From: Ophiocordyceps camponoti-saundersi (nom. inval.)
Lineage: Eukaryota > Ascomycota > Sordariomycetes > Hypocreales > Ophiocordycipitaceae
DNA length: 64,000 nt
Assembly (NCBI GenBank): GCA_003339415.1
Contig: PDHQ01000096.1
Location: 1-64,000 of the forward strand
Reading direction: 5' to 3'
Position numbers and translations under genes: made by a program. Below the pieces are notes generated by a model. The model had not been told where the DNA came from, did no database searches, and saw nothing but the letters and a program-made list of their open reading frames with translations. The first letter of the stretch is position 1; each line of letters opens with the position of its first letter. This document shows positions 54,952 to 64,000 of this stretch, piece after piece.

Positions 54952-57169
54952 ATGGAGAACATCAGAATCGCCATCATCGGTCTCGGTACTCACTTACTCG
55001 CCCTCTCCTTCTCCCCATCAGTCATACAAGCGTCCAAGACTAACGATGGACTCCAAATAGGCCCAGCAGGCTTGACGGCCTTGAAATGCCTTCGAGACGA
55101 GGGCTTCGACGCCATCGGCTTAGAAAGACGAAGCGAAGTCGGCGGCGTATGGTCCTACAGCCCAGACAGAAGCTACACATCCGTCATACGAGAGACCGTC
55201 TCCAATATAAGCAAGTTCGTGGTGAGTATGACTCCCTCCCAGGAGATGCAACCAAATCTCTAACACGAGGATCTTCAGTCTGGCTTCAGCGACTTTCCAT
55301 TCCCTCAAGGCAAGCCAGATAAACCATTCTCTACGCCTCAACAACACCAAAGCATATGCTAACATGCAGCAAAGACTACCCTCCCTACCTATCAGGCTCC
55401 CAGATGGCAGAGTACATGCTTTCCTACGCCCGACACTTCAACCTCGAGCAACACATGCGCTTCAACACGACGGTCCACCGCGTTACGCGCGACTCCTCCC
55501 GTGACGCATGGAGGCTTCACCTCGTCGGACCGGACGGCGAGAAAGTATGCTTCTTCGACAAGGTCGTTTTCGGAACCGGCTCCGAGAGACTTCCGATCTG
55601 GCCTTCGATGCCCGGCCGGGATACGTTCCGAGGCATCGTCATGCACGGACAGGGCTATAAGAGGTGAGAATCACACAGCTAAGAAGCAAAGAGTCGACTC
55701 TTTCCCTCCTATACTGATATTCAACTCCTCTCCTCTCCTCTCCTCTCCAACCCAAAAGCCCCGACCCCTTCACCAACAAGCGCGTCCTAGTCGTAGGCAT
55801 CGGCAACACAGCCTGCGACGTATCCACAAGCCTAACCAACAAAGCCACCACCATCTACCACTCCTACCGCAGAGGCCGAATCCTCGTATCCCGCTACCTC
55901 GACAACGGCCTCCCAGCAGACACGACCCTCCCCTGGTCCAGCCTACGACTAAAGTACCTCCTCGACGAAAAGATACCATGGCTCTCGCGCCCGCTGATGG
56001 ACAAGTTCATGCTGTGGAAGATGGCTGACGACGCCGCTCGGCAAGAGTCTTCTTCGCGGGGACGAAGGACGCGTAGACGCTTGGCGAGGAGGCGGCTTGT
56101 TGACTGGAGGCTGATGACGGGACCGAGTATGGCTCATGGCCACCCGGCTGTTCAGGAGGATTTCGTCTCGGCTTTGTACGATGGTCTTGTTTTGCCCGTG
56201 GCTGGCTTCAAGGCTTTCGTCGGTCCGGATGGCGTCCTGTTGGAAGACGGGTCTGTCATCGGCGTTGACGTCGTCATCTTCTGTACTGGTTATCAACACG
56301 GTTTCGGAATCATGCCTGAGCTTGAGATGGACGGTACCTGTGGCTTACCGCTTGTCACCGCCGAGGAGAAGAGGGAGAAGATCGACGACGACCACGACAA
56401 CAACAACAACAACAAGGATAGACGACAACCTCAACTCCCCCGTCTATACCAAATGATCTTCCCCCCACGATACGCCTCATCCATAGCCTTCCTCAGCTGG
56501 ATGGCACCCCAAGAAAGCGTCTGGACCGTGTGCGAACTAGCCTCAACAGCCGTATCCCAAATCTGGGCAGCCGAGACGGCACGACAACTCGACCTCCTCC
56601 CACCAGGAAGCAAGCCGTCTCTCCTTCCGGACCGAGCCGAGATGGAAAAAGAGGTAAACCGCTATCACAGATGGTGGCGCGACCAATGGAAGCGTGAGCC
56701 TTCGATGCGCCCCGGCCTGGTCCGCTCCCACGGCTTTTACCGCTTTCTTCATCGCATGGCCGGCACCGCCATGTACGATAACCTCGACCATGTCCTTTCC
56801 GGGGTGGGCTGGAAGCTGTGGTGGCGTGATCGCGACCTGTATCGATGCATCGCCTCTGGTCCTATGAACAGCTCTTCCTGGCGTTTGTTTGACTCCAATC
56901 CTGACCGGATACCTGGTTGTGGTCGTGCTGCTTGGCCTGGTGCGAGAAGAGCCGTACAGGAAGCCGTGAGTTTTGCTACACGTTCCTCGACCTACCACAA
57001 CCCCCCCTTTTCCACGCCTGAGTCCGTCAAACTGATCTCTTTCCAGTATGAGGCCTACAACAACTACAAGGCGGACGTTCTCAGCAACAAGGAGCTTGTC
57101 CGCAGACCCCGAAGCAGTTCTACCCTGCAACCGGTCAGCTCGGAGCCGTATCACAAGCTGGAGTGTTGA
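54952..57169 (+). CDS. Flavin-containing monooxygenase, 6 exons, 614 aa
   Basis: Exons 54952-54985, 55061-55221, 55279-55309, 55375-55663, 55759-56965 and 57047-57169; all phases agree. The FAD fingerprint (AIIGLGPAGL) is formed across intron 1. The FMO signature F-x-G-x3-H-x3-Y is FRGIVMHGQGY. The NADPH-binding motif is VVGIGNTACDVS, and the ATG-type motif is VVIFCTGYQ. Family members oxygenate N or S atoms of small molecules; the substrate here is unknown and no biosynthetic cluster surrounds it. Intron 3 uses a GC donor (CAAG|gcaagc). Intron 5 is 81 nt, in frame and stop-free. A short Asp/Asn-rich insert (DDDHDNNNNNKDRR) lies near residue 355. Confidence 0.88.
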
Positions 57170-57838
57170 TGACAACCGGATCACCTCCCACTTACTGACA
57201 CGTTCATACATGTCGGACTAGCTCACCTGGGAAGGTCATGAAATGGTCTTCGCCTTTACTCATGTAACTACGAATGCCTTGACCAGTAAGTAGGTAGTTT
57301 CTCGACCCGTCGCAACTCAAAAGTCCCCTATTCACTCACCCCCTCCCTTTCCACTCGTGCCACGGCGGGGGCCAGAATGGGACTTTTGGGTTGACCTTGT
57401 CTTGACATGGGAATGCTGCCGTCAAAGGCGGATACAGGCACGAGTAGGAAAGCATGTGTCAATGTTAGTGAGCTTCAAAGCAAACGCCCCCAATAGGATG
57501 AGGGAGGGAACCTCTTCATATGCCATCGCCAATAGTCCATTTCTGTCGTTCCCCCACGAGCCCATCCGATACAAAAGAGAGAACCCAACATAGTCTATAC
57601 CGCAAACAATGGAACCAGATCTCTTTTTCATCAATGCGTCCCGCGCTGCCTCTGTCTACAGTGGCGCGGACATGCTGACGTGTAACGCGGCGAGCTCGCG
57701 TCACGGCCTTCCACTCATAGGTGGGCAATTCTCGTCTTCGTCCCCGTGTATCCGTGTCCCGTCCGTTCAAGCCTCGTCCGCAGCTTGCTTCGTCGTCCGC
57801 ATCTCTAATAGTCCAGTCGTAACTATCCGGCGCGAGCT
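57170..57838. other. Convergent 3' region of the monooxygenase and arb1
   Basis: 669 bp, no gene recognised. Confidence 0.55.
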
Positions 57839-59826
57839 TTACACGGCACCGGCTGAAATCATCTTCTTCCGCAAGTAGTTCTTGTAATCGCCAATGGTGC
57901 CGTCCCAGGTTTGGATCGTCTGGTTCTCACACACGAGAATCTGCTTTGCAATCTTGTCCAGTAGCCTGTCTACGGGTTAGGATTAAGCATCGAAGGGAAT
58001 CACGTCAGAATGGAATACCTGAAATCGTGAGAGACGACCACGACACCACCGTCGAAGGCATTGATGGCGTCGGCCAAACTGTCAATAGTCGGGATATCCA
58101 ACCCGTTGGTCGGTTCGTCCAGGAGCAGCATGTTGGGGCTGTCGATGGCCAGCAGCGCAAAAACGATACGGCTCTTCTGACCCTCAGACAAGGTGCCCAT
58201 CAAGGCCGTCTGCGAGTCACCCGAAAGGCCATAACGCCCGAGCTGTTGGCGCCAATACTGGTAGTCTTGAGACTTCTCGCGATACTTCTCACGCACAAAG
58301 TCGAGCGCAGACTTGGTTAGGTCCAACTGCTCGGCGCTGTGCTGCGAATACAGGCCCAGCTTCAGGTGGGTGTGACGGGTGACGACACCGGAAGTCGGAG
58401 ACAGCTTGCCCGTCATCAAGCGCAGCAGTGTCGACTTGCCGACACCATTGGGGCCGACTAGTGCCGTGCGCGAGTCCATGTCGAAGCCGAGGTCTAGGTT
58501 GCGGTACAGGTCGTCCGAGGAATTGCCCGAGTATGAAAAGGTGACGTTATCAAAAGACAGCACCGGAGGAGGAAGCTTTTCCACGTCTGCAAAGCGAAAG
58601 GTAAAGACCTTGTCCGGTACGACAGGTTGGATGAAGCCATCGGCCTCCATCTTGTCGAGAATCTTCTGCCTCGACTTGGCCTGCTTGACCAGGTTGGCGT
58701 AAGTACCGGCGCTGGCGATGAACTTCTTGATGTGAGTAATTTCCTCTTGCTGCTTGTTGTAGGCCTTCATCTGGTTCGTCTCGTTCTCGGCCCTCGTCTT
58801 GTGGTACGAGTCATAATTACCTCCGTAATACTGGAGTAGACGCTGACGCATGTCAATCATGTTGGAACAGACGCCGTTGAGAAAGTCCATGGAGTGAGAG
58901 ACCAGCACCAGGGTACGATCCCACTTCTTCAGGTATTCTTCCAGCCAGACACAGGCCTCGAGATCCAAGTGAGCCGTAGGATCATCGAGAAGGAGCAGAG
59001 AAGGCTTGACAAAGAGGGCCTTTGCTAGGGCGACGCGCATTCTCCAGCCACCAGACATATCCTTGGTCTTCTTGTGTATCGTCTTCTTGTTGAAGCCGAG
59101 ACCGGTAAGGATGAGGGACGCACGGGTGGCAAAGGTTGACGGATCCATCTTGTCCATATGCTGTTTTCATGGGGTAAGCCCGGTTAGGTCGCGCTGTAGA
59201 CGGTGATCCAGGCAGGGCCTACTTACGTCGTAAAGATCAATCAGAACGGGACTCTCGGGGCCCTCGTCCTCGAGGAGTTTTTCGGCCACCTTGTCGAGAC
59301 GTTCCAGCTCGGCCTCTGCCTCTTTGACGACCCACTCGAGGGCGCCATAATCAGTCGGAGGGGCTCCCTCGTTGAGAAGGTAAATGTCGATGTGCTCCGG
59401 GATGGGAAACTCGCGAGCAGCGATGGCCTTGAGGAGGGTACTCTTGCCGCACCCGTTCTCACCCAGCAAGCCGTAGCGGCGGCCGAAGGACAGTTCCAGA
59501 GTAGAGTCAGTGATGAGGACGCGGCCGTGGAAGACCAGGCTGGTGCTGGTGATCTTGACGTCCTTGCTGGTGGCAGTGGAGGCGAGGACACCGGTAGTGA
59601 CTCGGTCCGAGATGCCGTGCTTGTCCATCTGATCAGCGAGGCGCTTCACCTCGTCCAGCTTTTCGCCCGAGGTGGCGGGCGCATCATTCGCGACGGGATT
59701 GCCGTTGGCGTCGACCTGAGGCTCATTCTTGGGAGTCCTAGTGCCCTTGGAAGAGCCATTTTTCTTGTCGAGCTTGCCCTCGGCCGCCTTCTTGGCGAGT
59801 CTCTTTTCCTTGGAGGCGGAAGGCAT
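57839..59826 (-). CDS. arb1: ABCF ATPase Arb1 (ribosome biogenesis/export), 3 exons, 622 aa
   Basis: Exons 59227-59826, 58019-59160 and 57839-57965, in phase. A Lys-rich N-terminus precedes two ABC domains without membrane segments. NBD1 has [14 protein letters not shown], signature [15 protein letters not shown] and Walker [16 protein letters not shown]. The Asp-Pro-Thr-Ala form is normal for Arb1. NBD2 has [17 protein letters not shown], signature [14 protein letters not shown] and [14 protein letters not shown]. The linker [22 protein letters not shown] is diagnostic. Yeast Arb1 (610 aa) works in 40S and 60S biogenesis. Start taken at 59826 (MPSASKEKR), which matches the family; an in-frame Met at 59883 would add 19 residues. 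Confidence 0.94.
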
Positions 59827-60636
59827 TGTCGCGACGGCGGCGACGGGCGATTGAGGGTGAGAAAGAGAAGACCCGGACGTCAAGGAGGCGATGAAGACGG
59901 GATGCGTGTCACAAAGGGGAGGCCCGGCGCCGTGTCGAGGAGTCAGGACGGATTAATTGAAGGGCGTCAGCCTCTGTCAGGCAGCGAGGAGAAAAATTCA
60001 AGGCACCGAACGCCACCCAAAAGCGGAAAAACTTTGCTCAGAAGACACGTGATAGTCAAGGTATCCGGCACCGCTATATACAAGAGTTTTATTTCCAGTG
60101 GCGCGTGCTGAGCCCGTGAGTCAGTTATGGTCACGGGTACCGAATACCGAAAGGGACAGGTGAGCTTGGGTGGCCCTCGACTCTGACGCCGGATAGATAT
60201 CTCCTTCTCCACCCTTATCACGCTCTCCCTCTTTTCGCATCAACCTTTTGTCCTCTCCCCGGATGATGACGTTTGCGGTTGCGTCTGGCCAGCTCAGTGG
60301 TTTCGTTACTCGAACTCGGCCTTGTCGGTGAATGTTCCTAAAGCTCGTCTGCTCATGGATTTGCCCATCAACGAGATGTTGTGAAGAACACGTAAGTGTA
60401 ATCAGTTCGCTCTTCACACGCACAGCATGAGTCCTACGACGAAAGGGATGATACTGGTTGGCTCATGATCAACCGGAGATGACCACGGCTTCGGTGGTCC
60501 GGAAAATTCTAAAGAAGCCAAGTGTTGTTCTATTTCCCAGCCTACAACTTCACTTCCAAGAACCATTCATACACATGATCGAAGATTGCCCGCTGAGAGA
60601 AATTTCTTGATATATCATGGTCTTGTAACGACAATC
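59827..60636. other. arb1 promoter side and 3' side of the small conserved gene
   Basis: 810 bp without a gene. A CACGTGA box lies at 60046-60052. Confidence 0.5.
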
Positions 60637-61142
60637 CTACGAAGAAGCATCCCTGTCCAAAGCATCAAATGCCGTCCCCGTAGATAACTGGCTCTGATCA
60701 TGACCCGTCACATTGGGACGCGCAGACCCGGCTTGCCTCATCTGCGCCTCGGCCAGCCTGCTTGGATCGTCCATCGATCCAGGCTCCGACTCGATAGCCT
60801 TGGCCAAGCCATCTTTCAATCTCGGATCATCGAAGCCGCCAGCATCTGATATTTTGGACTGTGCTCCGCTGACACCGGTCTTGACGTGGCTGGTAGTGTA
60901 GTTGCCAGTATCTTGGCTGGGTTCGGGTTGGTTACGGCGGTTTTCGGCAAAGTCTCCCTCGTTGCGACTGGACTCTGCTGCTAAAGAGTCGGAAGCCACG
61001 AAGCCAGCTCCCTCACGCGTAACGGGAGCGTTTTCGCCGAGGTCGACCTGAACATGGAGTGAGCAGCGAGGGACAAGCCGGAAAATGGTTTCCACACCTT
61101 GGTACCGGCGCCGGGGAACTTGCGATCTTGTACGGTTGCCAT
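60637..61142 (-). CDS. Small conserved fungal hypothetical protein, 2 exons, 151 aa
   Basis: Exons 61098-61142 (MATVQDRKFPGAGTK) and 60637-61047, separated by a 50-nt intron. The spliced product is hydrophilic with no Cys or Trp and no membrane segment. It is rich in Ala, Ser, Gly, Asp and Gln and looks disordered. The blocks KFPGAG...VDLGENAPVTREG and FVASDSLAAES are typical of a widespread ascomycete family of unannotated small proteins, somewhat like stress or LEA-type hydrophilins. Function is unknown. Confidence 0.75.
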
Positions 61143-62456
61143 GGTTGTGATGTCTATAATAAGTCTTGAGTTGTATTATTTATCTGACGGTTGAAAAGGA
61201 ATTGGGTGCCGTCAAGTGACGGATATATACTGGTTACAGTGCTGAGGTATGATGATGACTGATGACATCACGGCGTCGTCGTCGTCGTAAATAGCATTCT
61301 TTGCCACACTCTGACATCATGCACGACATCTCGATGAGGGTCGGCGGCGAATCGTCGTCACCCTCTGGAATGGATGCCCAAGGCAATCCTCAACACAAGG
61401 GAGCGTCTACATAGAAGATGGTTGAAACAGACAATGCCATGTGCCCCCGACAGCAGGGAAAACACGCCTTACCGTCTGAGGTATGGATCCGTCCGCCCGC
61501 TCGTCCGGTCTTTTTACATACGTAGTAGGTCCATGAGAAAGATGGGACGGAGGCTACGTTTAATGAGGCCTGTATCGTCACCTACCTACCCGCCTGCCTA
61601 CCTGCCCAGTACCTATCCATCTGACGAGACGCACACAGATCAGGCAGTATATATGTATGTGCGTACGGATGTAACAAACACAGCATTAAAAGCCCTTTCA
61701 ATACATTCCAGCTTCTTATGCAATAACAATGTAAACAAGGACCTCTCTGCTCCATCAGACGTGCCTTTTTTTTTTACATAGATCCAAGCAGGGCGTTGTG
61801 CCCCTTTTCCGTAATGCTCGCCGCCCTCTCTCCCCTTGCCCAGGATCACCCGTCTCTCAGGGGCCATGGCGCTGTGGATCCGCTCATCTCCTCTGCCCAG
61901 TCGTGGCCTCCAGGCGGTCCTCGAGCCCGCCTCGGGCACTTTTGAGCCCCACAAGGCCCCCCCATTTCCAAGTACATTTTTAGGGCATCTTAGGGCATCC
62001 CGAGGCCAATTATAGGCGGTTCAACCCGGGATTACCCCGCCTAGAAGGAGGTGACACAGCCCTGGCACCACCTCTCTCTCCCTTGACCGCACAATGTGTC
62101 CGTCGTATTCGTAACCGACGCAACGGCTTGGCGGATTCACTCCCCTTTCCTGTCGTCGTCACGCTCTTTTGTCCCTGTTTCCTTGCTCTTCTCTTCTCCT
62201 CTCTTTCTTCCCTCTTCATTGTTTCTTTCCCTTCCTTTACTTTCGCTTCACGCTGTACCGAATCTTCTTTGACGTCTTACATGCGTCACTCTTCTTGTCA
62301 CTCGTTAGACAAAAACCCCATTCGCTGCTTGATATAAACATTGTTTGCTTCTTCCTCCTCTTCTTCTTCTTCTTCCCCTTCTCCTTTCTCTGATCTCTCC
62401 TCGGCGTGCGAAACAGCCTCTTGCTTATAATCGACCACGAGTCAGGGCTGTTGGCC
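61143..62456. other. 1.3-kb intergenic region upstream of the GH72 gene
   Basis: No gene. CGTCGTCGTCGTCGT lies near 61,275. The last 250 bp are a long CT-rich leader (62,150-62,410, with CTTCTTCTTCTTC), common for highly expressed fungal wall genes. A GC-rich imperfect hairpin (aggcggttcaacccgggattaccccgcct, about 62,014-62,043) was checked as a tRNA arm and did not fit. Confidence 0.6.
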
Positions 62457-64000
62457 ATGGTTCTCAACATGCTTTCCCTGTCGCTTCTTGCGCTGACGGG
62501 AAGCGTCCTCGCCGCCGACCTCCCATCTATCGAGATGAAGGTACGGACGTACTGCAAACATCTAACCATGGCTGGGGCCGCTGCTGACTTGTCGTTACCG
62601 CTCAGGGGGCTAAACTCTTCTACCCGAATGGAACCCAATTCTTCATGAAAGGCGTCGCCTATCAGCAGGATATAGGCGCCGCTGGTGTGTCGTCCGAAAA
62701 GTCACATTACATCGATCCGCTCTCCGACGAAGACAGGTGCAAGCGTGACGTGAAGCTGCTGCAGGAGCTCGGCACCAACGTGATCCGAACCTACGCCATC
62801 AACCCTGACATGGACCACTCTGGATGCATGCGCCTGCTCCAGGATGCCGGTATCTACGTTGTCTCCGATCTGAGCGAGCCCAAAACGTCGATTAACCGCG
62901 ACAACCCGCAGTGGGATACCGCCATATTTACTCGCTACCAAAAGGTGATTGACGAGCTTTCTCGCTACCCCAACGTCATCGGCTTCTTCGCCGGCAACGA
63001 GGTCAGCAACAACCGGAGCAACACGGGAGCCTCAGCCTATGTCAAGGCCGCCGTCCGCGACACCAAGGCCTACATCAAGAACAAGAAGAACTCGCGCTGG
63101 ATGGGTGTCGGCTACGCCGCCAACGACGACAAGGACATCCGCAAGGAGATTGCCGACTATTTCAACTGTGGCAAGCCCGAGGAGGCCATCGATTTCTGGG
63201 GCTACAACATCTACTCGTGGTGCGGAAAGAGTGACATGCAAAAGTCGGGATACGATCAGCAGATCAAGTTTTTCGAATCCTACTCGGTGCCCGTCTTCTT
63301 CGCCGAGTACGGCTGCAACATACCCAACGGTGCTGACGGCCGTATCTTTGAGGAAACGGCAGCCCTTTACTCTGACGAGATGACCAAGGTCTTTACCGGT
63401 GGTATTGTCTTTATGTATTTCCAGGAGGAAAACGACTACGGTTCGCATCACCACCAACCCCCCCAAGACTTGGGTTGTCAGCTGATCTCTTCGCAGGCCT
63501 CGTCAAAGTCACGGACGGCAAGGCGGTCAAGGGTAAGAGCTTTGAGGCGCTTCAGAAGCAGGTAACCAAGGCCGACCCCAAGGGCGTCAGCCGCGACTCG
63601 TACTCGCCGAACAACAAGCCTCAGCAGTGCCCGGACCCTAAGTCGGCGAACTGGAAAGCCAACTCTGCGCTGCCGCCGACGCCCGACCAGTCCCTCTGCG
63701 ACTGCATGGTCAAGACGCGAAGCTGTGTGCAGAAGAAAGGCCTGTCGCCCAAGGACTACAGCAGCATGTTTGGTTTCATCTGCGGCGCGGCGCCTGAGAT
63801 TTGCACGGGCATCCTCGGAAACCCGGCGAATGGCGTCTACGGTGCCTACAGCATGTGCTCGGACAGCGCCAAGCTCGACTACGTACTCGACGCCTACTAC
63901 AACAAGCTGAAGAAGGATCCGGCCGCTTGCGACTTTGACAAGAAGGCCGGCCTGCAGAGCGGCTCGGCCGACAGTTCGTGCGACTCTAAGCTGGCCCGAG
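62457..64000 (+). CDS. GH72 1,3-beta-glucanosyltransferase (Gas/Gel type) with X8 domain, 3' end beyond the window
   Basis: Exons 62457-62540, 62606-63440 and 63497 to the edge. The signal peptide ends near Val-Leu-Ala-Ala. The GH72 domain starts GAKLFYPNGTQFFMKGVAYQ. The acid/base Glu is in GNEVSNN and the nucleophile in FFAEYGC. Intron 2 falls after ENDYG, and the spliced frame continues LVKVTDGKAVKG. A Cys-rich X8 (CBM43-like) domain follows (CDCMVKTRSCVQKKGLS, FGFICG, CTGILGN). The GPI-anchor signal expected at the end is outside the window. The enzyme elongates beta-1,3-glucan in the cell wall. Without splicing of intron 2 the frame runs on wrongly to 63565. Confidence 0.93.

Noticed and set aside
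54952..57169. Secondary-metabolite cluster around the monooxygenase
   Set aside because: The neighbours are Rpt2, a promethin-like protein and Arb1. No synthase, transporter or cluster regulator is present.
62014..62043. tRNA-like GGTTCAA arm with flanking complementary sequence
   Set aside because: The five bases flanking the TTCAACC loop do not pair, and no D or anticodon arm fits upstream.
63441..63565. GH72 protein terminating at 63565
   Set aside because: That frame reads through an intron. Splicing 63441-63496 restores the conserved continuation and the X8 domain.

Overview
The window looks like a filamentous ascomycete chromosome, most likely a Sordariomycete. Its genes have short introns of about 50-120 nt with GTRNGT-type donors and CTRAC/CTGAT branch sites. 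Its repeats carry the signature of repeat-induced point mutation (RIP). It falls into two compartments.

(1) 1-21,900 is a transposon graveyard. The left 2.3 kb is the 5' half of a minus-strand Ty1/copia element whose minus-strand primer site matches a half initiator tRNA-Met. From about 2,880 to 21,880 the DNA is RIP-saturated: CpA and TpG are almost absent while CpG persists, and every old reading frame is full of TAA/TAG. Paired LTRs and target-site duplications resolve a three-level nest. A minus-strand copia (here called copia-2) is split at 8,723/21,700 by a plus-strand copia (LTRs 276 bp). That element's right LTR is in turn split at 15,561/21,581 by a complete Ty3/gypsy (LTRs 370 bp). 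I could not assign 2,881-6,060.

(2) 22,100-64,000 is ordinary euchromatin of conserved genes, rebuilt here as spliced models: an FHF-complex FHIP homologue, an AcrB-like membrane protein, a LYR protein of the ETFRF1 type, a methyltransferase, the Ccr4 deadenylase, a mitochondrial carrier, a secreted cysteine-containing protein of unknown function, Elp3, succinyl-CoA ligase alpha, an E2-25K-type Ubc1, Rpt2, a lipid-droplet promethin/LDO-like protein, a flavin monooxygenase, Arb1, a small conserved hypothetical protein, and the 5' part of a GH72 glucanosyltransferase with an X8 domain that runs off the right edge. A 69-residue secreted knottin-like peptide lies alone at 30.9-31.1 kb.

Functional links: the E2 enzyme and the proteasome ATPase Rpt2 share a 411-bp divergent promoter holding two CACGTG boxes. 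Elp3 and succinyl-CoA ligase are also divergent. CACGTG recurs upstream of several other genes. The assembly has a 10-N gap flanked by long C runs at 25.48-25.69 kb. I saw no tRNA, rRNA or CRISPR array.
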